Of a DNA stretch of 64,000 nucleotides, positions 45,933 to 57,861 are shown piece after piece. Position numbers and translations under genes: made by a program. This DNA comes from Diphasiastrum complanatum (taxonomy: Eukaryota > Streptophyta > Lycopodiopsida > Lycopodiales > Lycopodiaceae): assembly GCA_029204225.1 (NCBI GenBank), contig CM055092.1, forward strand, positions 74,974,383-75,038,382. The letters run 5' to 3'. Positions within the stretch are counted from its first letter, which is position 1; every line of letters starts with the position of its first letter. The notes under the pieces are model-generated. The model saw only the letters and a list, made by a program, of their open reading frames with translations, was not told the DNA's origin and made no database searches.

Positions 45933-46465
45933 TGTTGGAAAGTGGTGTGTAGAAGATAGGTCTAGCTCTAAAAGAAACGAATGAAAATAATTTGAGTGTC
46001 TAGAAAGAAAACTTTTCATGCATGGTGGAATAAACTATCTTCATCTTTCCAATGCATGACTACGCCTATCAATTTCAAACAAAACAATAGTGATAGAAAT
46101 CATGTTTGAACTTATAGTAACTAACTTTGAAATCATCAATACTATAGTGATTACGTAGCCAAACAATAAAGCATAAAAATCTTCAGACAAATAATTAGTC
46201 GCGAATTGTTCACGAATTAGTCGCGAAGAAATATAGAAACACATATATTCTAAGACAAAGCTGAACGCAATAAAGGATAGTATTGATTCAATATGAAAAC
46301 GAACATAAATAAATGAGTACAATAAGTTGCAAATCAAAGTCGCGTACTTTATGTTATCTTTGAGCGGCTAAAATGAAACTCTGAATTAAGCGCAATGCTA
46401 ATAAGCAGTAGCACAATAGAAATCTCTAAAACAACTCTAAGAAGTGAGTTAGAATGCTCAGGAGT
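45933..46465 (-). repeat. truncated 3' LTR of E1
   Basis: Inverted match to 50,440-50,913 of element E2, with shared phrases such as CAATATTGATAGGCATAGTCATGCAT (inverse, from 46,060). The U3 part is missing. Confidence 0.8.
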
Positions 46466-48725
46466 GTAGAAGAATGCTTGACTACTGGACTAAAGGTCTC
46501 AATGCAATCGATGTTGTATACCTGAGAAAATCCTCTGGCTACAATCGTGCCTTTCTCCTATTGATGCTTCCATCTGCGTTGTACTTGACTTCGAAAATCC
46601 ATTTGCAATCAACTACGTTTCTGTTGGCAGGTAATTAAACAATTGTCCATGTCTGGTTCTTGATAAGAGATGAATACTCTTTATCCATAGCTTCTTTCCA
46701 GAGATCTGAATCAGGCTGATTGAGTGCCTCTTGGATAGACGTCGATGTCGGCTACATGGGGACTGCCCTTTCCTTTGAGGTCTTGAAACTGACCTTCGAT
46801 GAAGATGACATCTCGGCTACTGAATATCTTTGACTCGATGGGATCGAACAACTTGTAGGCTTGATCTGAAGTAGTGTAGCTGATGAAAACACATTTAATA
46901 CTCTGGAAGTCGAGCTTCTTCCTGAAATCATGAGGTATCTGCGCAAAAGCAGTACATCCAAAATCTTGTAAGTTTGATAAAGAAGGTTTGGTACCTGTCC
47001 AAACTTCAAATGGTGTTTTGTCTTAGAGGCCTTTAGTAGGACATATGTTCTGAATATAGGTTGTTCTTGAAACAACTTTAGTCCAGAAGCACTTTGGAAG
47101 TGTCACATGTGATAACATGCACTTTGCCGATTCAACTAAGGTCCTGTTCTTTCTCTCAGCAAGACCATTTGACTAAGGTGAATAGGAAGTAATATATTGT
47201 TGCTCAATGCCGTTGTTAAGGCAGTAATCCTTGAATTTGTTGGAGATGTATTCTTCCCTGTTATCTGACCTCAGTGCCTTGATTCTTTTCCAGTTTGGTT
47301 CTCAGCATGCTCTTTGAATTGTCTGAATTTGATGAAAGCCTCTGACTTCTGTTTAATGAAATAAACAACTGTTCTTATAGAGAATTCGTCAATAAAGGTA
47401 ATGAAATACTTTGCATCTAGCAATGAAGGAGTTTGCATAGGTCCACATATATCTGTATGAACAACATTGAACAGATCTTTTGCTGCATGCATATGGTTTG
47501 ATCTAAAAGGAATCCTAGTCTATTTTTCAAAGATGCAGCTATGACAAACAAGGAGATCGACCTTACCAGAAGGATAGTCGAGATCAAGAACCATGGATTG
47601 TCTGGACATGTTCATAATAGATGCGTAATTCAAGTGTCCTAAGCGATGATGCCATAGTAATGCTTTATTGACTAGAACAGAGATTTTCAAAGCTTGACTA
47701 GACTCAGAATAGCAATGTGTCAATCTATATAAGTAATCATGCCTCTTGTCGAGTGCAAGAATCTTATTACTCCTATCAACAATTTTGCATTAATCAGATT
47801 CAGATTCTACCTTATGACCTAAATTTGTAATTCTACTCACTTATAACAGATTTGTAGAGAGTTTAGAAACATATAAGACCTTTGATAGTAATTTGAATTG
47901 ATCATGTTGGAATCACAATCTTACAGTACCTTCACCTTCAATAGTGTGCATACTATTGTCACCAAGATGAACAAATTTCTTTGTGTTGCAAGGCATGTAG
48001 GAGTTGAAAATCTCACGTTAATTGGTCATATGTTGTGTTGCTCCAGAATTCAGAAACCATGAATCATCCAAAAATGCACTTTGGATTTTGACCATGAATG
48101 TGCCTTCGTCCACTTCGACCTAGGGAGATGATGAAACTGTGTTTGCTTGTTGATCAGGTTGTTTGGTTGCATTCTTCGCTTGGAGAATTCGGCAATCCTT
48201 GATCTCATAGTTATTGCGCTTGCAATACTTGCAAAACAACTTCTTTTTTGATTGTGAATCTGATAATTGTGCTTGACTTTGAGTCTATTTCTGATTCGTT
48301 GTAGCCTTCTTGGAGATTTTATGCTTTTGTCGCTTAGAGTCTTTGTTGACATATAGAGCCTGAGAGGAGGAAATAGATAGATGGTCTTGACTTCTTCTGT
48401 TATCTTCTTGCAGCGACATAGTGATAACTCTAGTAAAAGTTAAATCAGTGTGTGTCGATATGATCATCACCCAGTTCTCATATGTAGAGGGCAAGCTTGA
48501 AAGCAATGTCATAATTGCGTCTTGATCGTCTATGATTGATCCGACAGTGGCCATCTGTTGTAAGAGATTCTTAAACTGGTTAATGTGACTCTGAAGTGAC
48601 ATTTTGTGAAGAATTTTCTTCATAGATGTAACTTAGTAGTTATGTCCCTCACGTCATATAGTGAGTTCAAAATGTCCCAAACATCTCTTGATGTTTTAGC
48701 TTCAGCTATGTGTCCAATCTTCTGA
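46466..48725 (-). pseudogene. copia E1 gag-pol remnant
   Basis: Reading on the minus strand: gag (48725-48285: SLQSHINQFKNLLQQMATVG, LLSSLPSTYENWVMI), CCHC-like region near 48,230, protease near 48,030 as LNSGATQHMTN (active Asp replaced by Asn), pre-integrase HHCC (LLWHHRLGHLNYASIMNMSR), integrase core (HTDICGPMQTPSLLDAKYFI), integrase C-terminus in shifted frames (47,100-46,760), and the RT start (ARGFSQVYNIDCIETFSPVV) near 46,500. The rest of RT and RNase H are deleted. Confidence 0.87.
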
Positions 48726-48734
48726 TAACTTCAA

Positions 48735-49349
48735 CTTAAAAACTGTATGAATAAAAATAGCTATTTATACTAAGAAATTAGGTCGTCAATTGTGATCGCC
48801 AGTTGGCTGGTGATCCGTTGACATCCATCTGATTCCTTTTCATTGATTGTTGATAAGCGATGAAATTGGCCGTAAAAAATTTGTCTACATAAATGAACCA
48901 AAACTGTAGCTCTCTAGAAATGAACCAAAATAGCCACAGGCGACACTGTCGCAAAAAAAAAATGACAGTGTCGGGTTTTTTTGCAAAAAATGCAAAAAAG
49001 AAGACAATGCCCTTAAATCTCATTTAGGGTTGCCCCACGCTTTGCTAGAGTCATTTCTTTAACATTTGAGGCTCTTTGGAAAAAGCAATAAAGATGTGAC
49101 ACTATGATTTCACACGAGATTTCTGTCAGTGAAAAATGCGAAAAAGATGACATTACATTTTTGAACGAGATTCTTGACAGGCGAAAAAGGCGACACTTTT
49201 TCAAACTTCGTGTATTTCTGTAGGCTGTGTAAAAACACTTGTAATTCTACAGAATGTATAGAAACACGAGAAAATCTGTAGAACTGGATAAACAATGGAC
49301 GAAGATTAAAACCGATTAGTCGATTGGTAGTAAGGAGACTAATCCAACA
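48735..49349 (-). repeat. 5' LTR of E1, missing its 3' part
   Basis: Starts TGTTGGATTAG like the E2 LTR and has TATAAATAGC near 48,766. Contains a stretch (48,940-49,200) with repeated GGCGACACt and GCGAAAAAg phrases, including GGCGACACTGTCGC and GACAGTGTCGG palindromes, not present in E2. Confidence 0.75.
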
Positions 49350-50137
49350 AACCGAACTCCAACAATCTTGGCACACGTCTTCTACGATGCCTTTAGGACG
49401 AACTATAGTATGATCAGCTAGTTTGATAGCAAAAATGTGATGGTGCAACTGAGTATTGACATCTGTTTGTGGATTATGTAAATCCGATGGCGGCACAGGT
49501 GAAGAATGAATTTTTGCTATAGCTTTAGTGGCTTCCAATGCCTCCTCTTCTTGCAGATCCTTAATCCATTACCTCATATTGTTTTATTTTTTCTTCTCTG
49601 AGTTGAGATTCGGATATACTCCTGATGTGGTAGGAATATCAATAGTTGGCACAAATTTAGCAGGTGTTGGATCAACAACATCTCCTTTCTACTTCTAAAC
49701 TTGGGTAACAACCATCAATGGTGCACTTGGTTCGATAGGTTGGACTACTGGTCTTTGCTTAATTGTGATCATACTCAATAGGGAAGTTACCGGTTGTGGT
49801 TTTGGTCTTGGTAGACAATCCTTATAACAATGTCCATATCCAAATTCTCAACAGAATGGGGTAAACTTTCATTTATTCGGACATTCAACAATTTTGTGAT
49901 TTTCTCCACATCCAAAGCATCTAAGTGGTGCTCTAGCCCATTGTCTAGACTGTTGTTGTTGTGCAGCAACATAGATAGTCTATTGCTCTAAGCGACCAAT
50001 ATCTTGATCAGTATTGTAATTCCATTGGTCATGACCACTCCAAGATTCTAGTTCCATCATATTCGCAGAAGGAACGTGTTGTGTTGGTGGAGCTAGCAAA
50101 GCTAACATAGGCCTGGGTCTTAGCATCAGGTCTCTTC
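49350..50137 (-). pseudogene. Ty3/gypsy gag C-terminus and protease start, left part of the split element
   Basis: The minus strand reads PSANMMELESWSGHDQW, AAQQQQSRQWARAPLRCFGC with a zinc knuckle (CFGCGENHKIVEC, ~49,920) and a second Cys/His cluster (GYGHCYKDC), then QEEEALEATKAIAKI, and protease-like LADHTIVRPKGIVEDV (~49,420-49,375). It ends at the E1 insertion; the missing rest of the protease is at 45,932. Its own 5' side is cut by E2 at 50,138. Confidence 0.75.
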
Positions 50138-50913
50138 TATTGGATTATTCTCCTAATTATCGACTAATCATTTTTTATCTTCATCCACTACATTATGCGG
50201 CTTTGCAGATTTATGCATGTTTTTACACAATCTGTAGAAATACTCGAAAATCACTTAATTTCTAGGAAATACTAACTAGATGAATGCCAGCTCATGATGG
50301 CCAACTGGCCATTAAGATCTACAACCCAATTAGTTGTCCTACTGGACTTGCTGCATTGCTTTGTTTAAATAGTTGATCATACTTCTATTATTTTCAATCA
50401 AGTAGCAACTCTCTCAAGCTTTCAAGCTTGAACACTCTTGAGCATTCTAGCTCAATTCTTTAGATTTCATTTAGAGTTTTGCTATTAGCGCTTACTGCTT
50501 ATCAGCGGAAGTGCAAATTCAGACATAGATCTTCAATTACTCAGAAATAGCTTAGAGTATGTGGTTTCTATTTACAATTGTCTTGTGCTCATCATCAATT
50601 GTTTCATGCTGAATCAATCTATCCTTTATTGCGTTCAGTATTATATCAGAATGTATGCATCTTTGTGATAGTTTTGTAGCTGATAGATCTCATATTGCTT
50701 TTGTCTGATAATTCATTGTTTGGCTACCTAATCATTGTAGTACTGAAAATTTAAAAGCTAGTTACTATAAGATTAAACGTGATTGTCATTATGTTTTGTT
50801 CAATATTGATAGGCATAGTCATGCATTAGGAAAGTTGGCTCCATTCTGTTGCGCTCGATAAGTCGTTCATAGGCTTTGACTTGTCATTATTGCATTATCA
50901 CCTCTTTCCAACA
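50138..50913 (+). repeat. 5' LTR of E2 (776 bp)
   Basis: Begins TATTGGATTATTC (TG changed to TA) and ends TTTCCAACA right before TGGTATCAGAGC. The start aligns with E1's TGTTGGATTAGTCTCC. Confidence 0.82.
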
Positions 50914-50925
50914 TGGTATCAGAGC
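50914..50925 (+). other. primer-binding site of E2
   Basis: TGGTATCAGAGC directly after the LTR. Confidence 0.9.
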
Positions 50926-51120
50926 ATACCTTCATGATATCAAAGCGATTTGCTAGACCATGGCTCTAATACTTGAGATATTTTTCGCGATATCATATCA
51001 ATATCATATTCTTCAATTTGTGGTATCAAATTTCAGTATCAGATAGTTGATTTTCAATTGTAGCACAACATGATACCTCTTTCTTAACATCATCAATACA
51101 TCAACAGACTAAAGTTCCAA

Positions 51121-53150
51121 ATGGATTCTTAGAGTAAAGTCGGTCTTATCGCAGACAAGCTAAATGGATCCAATTACTACTTGTGGAAATTTAAGATGAA
51201 GACCTTGCTAATCGCCAATGAGTTGTGGATGTTGTCACATGTATAGAAGAGAAGCTTGAAGATGACACAGTTGACTCAAAATGGAAGTCGAAGGATGGTA
51301 AAGCCTTCACGCTTATCATTCTCAATATATCAGACACTCAGATTGGCCACATAGCTGAAGCTCAAACTTCGAAAGAAGTATGGGACATCTTGAGCTCACT
51401 ATATGATGTGAGGGACTCTACATCTATAAAAAAAACTCTTCACTTTCAAGATGTCGAATGGTGATTCACTTCACATTAACCAGTTTAAGAATCTCTTGCA
51501 ATAGATGGCCATTGTCAAATCAGTCATAGACGATCAAGATGCAATCATGACATTGCTTTCAATCTTGCCCTCTACATATGAGAACTGGGTGATGATCATA
51601 TCAACACACTCAGATTTAACTCTTACTAGAGTTATCACTATGTTATTGCAAGAAGATAATCGAAGAAGTCAAGATGCTTTGTCGACTTCATCATCTCATG
51701 CTCTATATGTCAACAAAGGATCAAAACGACAAAAGTAGAAAAGCTCTAAGTAGTTCACATCAATCAGAATCCAACTCAAAGTCAAGAACAATTATCAAAT
51801 CCATAGTCAAAGACGATGTTCTATAAATATTGCAAGTGCACTAATCATGAGATCCTGGATTGCAGGGTTCTCAAAGAAAAGAATGCCAATAAGCAACCAT
51901 ATCAACAGGTGAATGCAATCACCACACCTCCCGACATTAGCATGGACGGATGAGCATTTATGGTCAAAGACCGAAAAGCACTATTGGATAATTCTTTCTA
52001 GATTCTGGAGCAACTCAACATATGACCAATCATCGTGAACATTCTCACTCCTATACGCCTTACAATACAAAGAAGTACCTTTCTCGTGGTGACGATAGCA
52101 CTCACACTATCAAAGGTGAAGGCATTGTGGGATTGAAATTCCAACATGATTAATTCAAACTACTATCAAATGTTTTGTATGTATCTAAACTCTCTATGAA
52201 TCTGTTGTCAGTAAGTAGGATCACTGACTTAGGCCATAGGGTGGAGTTTGAGTCTAATCAATGCTGAATTATCAATAGGACAAGTAAGGTCCTTGCACTT
52301 GTCAAGAGACATGGAAACTTATATACATTGGCACTTTGTTGTTTTGATAGTAGTCAAACCTTGAAAACCCCTGTTCTTGTCAATAAAGCATTACTATGGC
52401 ATCATCGATTAGGGCACTTGAATCATAAATCTATTTCATACATGTCTAAACGATCCCTAGCACTTGATCTCGACTATCCAACCGATAAAGTCGATCTCCT
52501 TGTCTGTCATAGTTGCATCCTTGGAAAGCAGACTAGGATTTCCTTTAGATCCAGTCATAGGAATGCAGCAAAAGATTTGTTAGACATTGTTCATTCAGAT
52601 ATATGTGGTCCAATGCAAAATTTGTCGTTGCTTGATGCAAAGTATTTTATTACATTCATTGACGAATATTTGAGAAAAATAGCCTTTTATTTCATTAAGC
52701 AGAAATCGGAGGACAATTCATAAAAGATGTCCTACTAAAGGTCTCTCAGACAAAACACCATAAGTTGGACAGGCTCCAAACCTTCTCTATCGAACTTAGA
52801 GTTTCTGAATGTACTGCTTATGTGCAAATTCCACATGATCTCAGGAAGAAGCTCAACTTCCAGAGTATCAAATCGATTTTCATCAGCTAGTACACTACTT
52901 CAGATCAAGCTTATAAGTTGTATGATCTTGTTGAGTTGAAGGTATTCACCAGCTGGGATGTCATCTTCATCAAAGATCAGTTTATTGACCTCAAAGGTAA
53001 GGGCATATATCCGAACTATTGGACTCTCCTAAAATATTGAACTCTATAGTTCCAAAGTCGACTATTCCTTTTGAAGGTCCAAGCTTGTCTACTCCTGACG
53101 AACAACTTATCAACAACGAATCCGAAGATGATAATAAGCAATCAAATTAG
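51121..53150 (+). pseudogene. copia E2 gag, protease and integrase, broken
   Basis: Gag starts ATGGATTCT at 51121 with an early TAG, then LNGSNYYLWKFKMKTLL, ISDTQIGHIAEAQTSKEVWD, LLSILPSTYENWVMI; knuckle-like CKCTNHEILDC near 51,835; protease DSGATQHMTNHREH at 52001 with its Asp intact; pre-integrase HHRLGHLNHKSISYMSK (52,400); integrase core SDICGPMQNLSLLDAKYFIT (52,590) and C-terminal pieces to 53,150. Frameshifts near 51,215, 51,465 and 52,720. No RT. Confidence 0.88.
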
Positions 53151-53205
53151 ATTTCAAACATTGAAAGTACATACCACACGTGTGAACTTGATGGAAAATT
53201 TCACA

Positions 53206-55401
53206 TGGTATCACAGCCAAACTAAGCTTTTAATGCTATAATCATTTCCATGTATAAGAAATTCTGATTCTATTCAAGCTAGGAAGCAAATTTCTACATT
53301 TTTCTATCAATTCTTGAGAAGTTTGTGGATCAAAGAGTTAAGAATTGAAGTTTTCAGGTCTGAATAGTGATTGTACAGATTTCTGTGATTTCACACATGT
53401 GAAATTCAGTACAGTTCAATCCTCTTGTTCTCTTTGTTGCTAGATCAAAAGATAGAGACTATATAGCTTGTTGGAAAGTAGAAAAGTCTAGTTTCCATTG
53501 CAATTTGTTTCAAATCAAACTGATGAACATATCAAAAGTTATAAGCTTTTGAATTAGCATAGGGAGAGTGCCTAAACCTGAGTGGACACATTTTTTATTT
53601 GACAAAAAATTGCTTGTTTGATGCAAAATTCATATTTGTGCATACAGATCACACAAACTTTAGATCTAGACATTGTTTTGAAATGTTTGACATTTTGTTC
53701 CATGCAAAGTGATTGTATTTGAGTCAATGGTGTCTTCTTTGAGCATTCCACACGTGCCAAAGAAAGTTTGAACCAAAACTTGTCTAAACTTCATTGTCAA
53801 TTGAAAGGTTGATCTAGTTTGTAGAACATTGGTAGAAATTTTGAGATCTATCTCAAATTTTGTTTCAAGATCTTACATAGGAATTGGTAGTACACCCTTT
53901 GTGAATCCTATAGTGAGAGAGAAGCAACATACCTCTTTTTTTCCATTACAAGAAATTTTTGCACATTAATGGCATCTGTGGGAGGATATCTCTTGAAAGC
54001 TAGTGAAAGACTTAATACCTCCAACTATTCTATATGGAAGGTTAGGATGGAGTCTATCCTAGTACTCCAAGATGTAAGAGAGATAGTACTTGGACTTGAG
54101 GAGGAGCCTCAAGCACAACAAGAAGTACAAAAATTTAAGAAGAGATCTAGGATGGCTCTTCACTTCATTAAAATGAATGTCTCTAATGAGATCTTAAGAG
54201 AAATTGGATCTTGCACTTTTGCTAAGGAAGCTTGGGAAGCTCTCAAGGCAATCTATGAGGCTAAGAATACCTCTGGAATACTCACTCTTAGGAATCAAAT
54301 TTTTCAAAGTGTCAAAGACGTGATGAGAGTACTTCTAACTATGTATTGAGAATCAAAAATTTTCATAGGGAGCGTGCTTGTGTTGGAGTCACAATCAACC
54401 AAGATGAGCTAGCTCAAGTCATCCTTAATGGCTTGAAAGAAGATTATGGCAATCTTGTCCAATCCTATGTTATCAAGGAGAAGTTACCCAACTTGGAGAC
54501 TCTTCAAGGAAATCTTATTTCCGAGGAAGCAAGACAAAAGTACAAGCTTTTGAGGATGGATAAGCTATCTCTCAAACATATTGAAGGTGACAAAGCTCTC
54601 TTTGTCAAAGACAAACATAAAGGGAGGAACAAGAACCAAAGTTATCAAGCCTTCACCAAAGACAAAGCAAAGGACAAAGACAAATATGGAGAAGAAGATG
54701 ATTCATCTCATCCTTCTACCTCCAAATTCAAAAAGAAGAAGATCAAGTGCTTCTTTTGTGGCAAGAAGGGGCATTATGCCACTAATTGCTTCAAGAAGAT
54801 GAATCAACTCAAGCAAGCCAACATCATCAATGAGAAAGAAAAAGACTCTATTGCAAGTGAAGAAGAAGGATCCTTAGAGCTTATGGCCAAGTTTCCAATG
54901 ATGGAGACCTTAGAGCTTTTGGCCGAGGTTTCAATGATGGAGAGCATCACTAACAGATTCAAAGACCCATCGATAATGGATTCGGATTAGAAAGTTTTGT
55001 CAGAACAGGTACCTGCTACAACAACCCACAAGAGAAAGAGAACAACTGTACAAGACACTATGCAGTCTAACCAGGTATTGGCCAGTGAAATTATACATCT
55101 AAAAAGGTCTAAACTTACTGAAATATTAAGATTTTTTTAAATTTAGATTGAAGTCCTTGGGTCACCGAAGAGCAGGGTTCTATTCCGAGCTAATTGTAAA
55201 TGATCGAGGTGATGGTATAGAATGGACATCTTTTTGTAACTTAGAGCGTGAATTTTGTATAGGCTACATAAAAAATGTTGCATTCAGTGGAGGAACACAA
55301 GATACAACAACGAGAAAAGTTATTCGAGATACCTGGCAAATCGAAGTTATAGTTCGACATTTTCATCATCGAGGGTCCTGATGAAATTGAGGGCAAAGAC
55401 A
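53206..55401 (+). mobile_element. gag-only LTR element (TR-GAG-like), copy 2 internal region
   Basis: PBS-like TGGTATCACAGCC at 53206-53218 (one mismatch) follows an LTR end TTTCACA. Leader to 53,968, gag 53,969-54,990, a short non-coding tract, then purine tract TTGAGGGCAAAGA (55,387-55,399) and the 3' LTR. Protease, integrase and RT were never seen in either copy, so the element looks gag-only by design or by ancient deletion. Confidence 0.7.
53969..54990 (+). pseudogene. copia-type gag with zinc knuckle, copy 2
   Basis: ATG 53969 opens a 126-codon frame (ERLNTSNYSIWKVRMESILV, LHFIKMNVSNEILREIGSCT, EAWEALKAIYEAKNTSGIL). A frame change near 54,315 leads into 54346-54990 (VTINQDELAQVILNGLKEDY, basic Lys/Asp region, knuckle CFFCGKKGHYATNC near 54,750-54,789, acidic end). 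Better preserved than copy 1: the Trp that is a stop in copy 1 is intact, and a single frameshift is the main damage. Confidence 0.88.
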
Positions 55402-56309
55402 TGTGAAAGCCCACATGATCCAATTTCTATTTTTTTTATACTTGTTTGCAATTAGAGTTTATGTTTACTTGCGGCAAATATGCCACTTTTATTATAAAAA
55501 ATAGATTTTAGAAGTTTTAGACTGTAGTAGAATTTCCAAGTTAAAATCAATACGTATCAAATTATGAAATCGATACTGACTCAAATTGTGAAATTCGATA
55601 CTAGAATTAGTTATGGTAGTTAGAATAGTTGTTACTAGCCGCAAGGCTATAAAGAGCCCTTGTACTCAATTACTAGAATGAAATATATTGATGGATGAAG
55701 TATTGAGGATTTATATGTTGTATGATCGTATCTCGCGCTTCCAATCTCTATGGTTCAATTAAGAGTTACGGATTACAAGGTTATGAATGTGCATTTCAAT
55801 ACATAGATTTGCTAATCTAAATCAAGTTGCAACAAGCATTTCAAGGTCTCCTATATAGTACAAGTATATGTTTTCTGATTTGATGAGTAGAATGTTCGGT
55901 GGTGTAGATCCTCCGATTCATTTGTAAGACTGGCTTAACTACTAATTCGAATCATTACACATACAACATCAGAATTATATGGACTTATTGACATGGTTTT
56001 TGTAATTAGTAATGAATCTAATTCGATATAGCGCTCATCATACAAAGTTGTATGCATGAGATAAGTAGATACATTGGAACTATGTGCAAATTGAATAAAC
56101 ATTTAAACTCTGAACGATGGGCAGGCCACCTGATAAAACATCTATTGATGACCAATTACCTATCTATTCACTACACACGAGCTTATCACTAAGTAACTAT
56201 GAATTCGATCGTTGTGGGGAACGATATCTTTCATACTGCACAATATGTAGAAAATTGAGTTCAGTGAGTTATGACACAAGTGTTCTATTTCATCTTTTTG
56301 CTACTACTG
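55402..56309 (+). repeat. 3' LTR (start only) and spacer, copy 2
   Basis: Starts TGTGAAAGCCCACATG; TATAAA at 55649-55654. The remainder is spacer shared with 41,930-42,635; no gene. Confidence 0.6.
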
Positions 56310-57861
56310 TGTATATGCATGTGTGAACTGATGTTCGATCCCTCTGTCTTGATAGAAGCTCATGAATTTTTTTCTTGAATATTCGCCTCCATGTCTACAA
56401 TTTCTTAAGAGTGTGTCATTCTGCAAATGCCAGAAACTTTTTGAATCCATTGAACACTTCAAACTTCTTCTTCAAATAGTATATAGTTGTCATCTTGCTG
56501 AAATCATCTATGAATGTGAGGAAGTATCGCGATTCATAAAGAGAATCGAGTTTCATTGGTCCACAGACATCTAAGTGAACTAACTCCAAGATGTCTTTGG
56601 CTCTCCTTCCTTCAAATACAAATGGACTTCGATGCTTCGATGTTGCTTACCTTTTTGACAGGCATTGTAGAAGTCTGATTCTGGACTTGTGATTTTGAGA
56701 CCATTCACAAGTTCCTTCCTGCTCATATCATAGAGACTCCTCATATTTAGATGATAGATGCATCTATGCCAGAGATGATTATCATTTTCGAATGCATTTA
56801 ATATGTTGTCATAGCTGTTGATGATTTTTGCTTGACATAGATTACCTTGTCTTGATCCGACAGTCAGCAACTTATTCGATCTATGCTCAACCATTTGGCA
56901 TATGCATTCTAGGCAAATAGGAATTCTATTCCAAGATTTGATATCCTTGATACAGAGAGTAGATCTCTTCTCAACGTGGGTAGATAGAGCGCTCCTTATA
57001 GCTTTGCATGTCCCGACAATGTATGGAACTGAAGGGTTTCGATGCCTTTAGTCTCACTTTTCTTGTTTTATCCAGTGCCCTATAGTTCATCAAAACATTT
57101 TTGTTGCAAGTTACATGAGACGTGGCTCCTTAATCAATGACTATGTCATAGTCGTGTGTTGCATGTAGGTGGTTGACTCTTCATTGACAATTGTGCACAC
57201 ATTGTCATTCTTCTCACCATCTTTGGATAATTCCGTGACATTTGTCTTTTTTCCTTTGTGCTTTCCTTTGGGATTGTGCCATCATTCATATGCTAAATGT
57301 CCATTTTTCTTGCAATGAGTGCAAGGTATAGTTAGATTAAACCAGCATCTATTTGTTGTGTGTCCTCACTTGTGGAAGTGATCACATGTAGATGTTTCTT
57401 TGGTGTAGCCACCCTTCGTCAAAGACTTCATTTGAGTCTTTTCGATCTTGGGCTTTTTTGTTTTTCTTCTTTTCCCTTATGAAAAGAGACTTCTTCTGGT
57501 CACCATTGGATTCTCCTTCATCTCTCATCAATCTTTCATTTGCTACGAGATTGACTACTCTCTCAAAATGTCCATCTCAAGTAAACTCAAGATGAGCATT
57601 CTCAGTGGTTGGTAAGATGAGAGTAATGATTTCATGAAGTAGATGAGTTGTTGGGGTGTTTGGACTTGATGCTCTTGTTCGGATGCAGAGAGCTAAGTGA
57701 AGATCATTCTGATCTTCTCTACGTGCTGATCCAGCTCATTTCCATCCCATCACAAGCCCTATAGTTGATTGTGGAGGTGCATGACCGATGCGGCTGTCCT
57801 CACTTCATAATGTTGTTTTAATTTCTCCCACGCTTCATGGTTGCTTTGGCAATCTTCAATC
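56310..57861 (-). pseudogene. copia gag-protease-integrase fragment, minus strand, copy 2
   Basis: Counterpart of 42,636-44,204. ORF 56894-56580 reads NAFENDNHLWHRCIYHLNMR, YDMSRKELVNGLKITSPESD, the pre-integrase zinc region with its Trp-His-Arg intact (copy 1 has a stop just before). Knuckles lie near 57,300-57,400. Cut at 57,861 by the insertion. Confidence 0.8.

Larger units (their letters stand above)
45933..49349 (-). mobile_element. copia element E1 inserted in the gypsy protease gene
   Basis: Minus strand: 5' LTR starts TGTTGGATTAG at 49349, is cut after its TATA box near 48,735 and joins gag directly. Gag-protease-integrase-RT start follows (48,725-46,466), then joins the middle of the 3' LTR, which ends CCAACA at 45933. 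Flanks CGGTT and TAGTT (minus sense) agree at 3 of 5 bases, consistent with a decayed target duplication. The gypsy protease reads across the gap when E1 is ignored. Confidence 0.82.
50138..53150 (+). mobile_element. copia element E2, 5' part, opposite orientation to E1
   Basis: LTR 50138-50913, PBS 50914-50925, gag, protease and integrase to about 53,150, then lost. Same family as E1 by LTR and protein (gag and integrase pieces nearly word for word). Inserted into the same gypsy gag-pol, so E1 and E2 form an inverted pair. Confidence 0.85.
53648..57861 (+). repeat. segmental duplication, copy 2 (left part)
   Basis: Counterpart of 39,425-44,204. Interrupted at 57,862 by a 6-kb element and resumed at 63,867. 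Confidence 0.88.
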
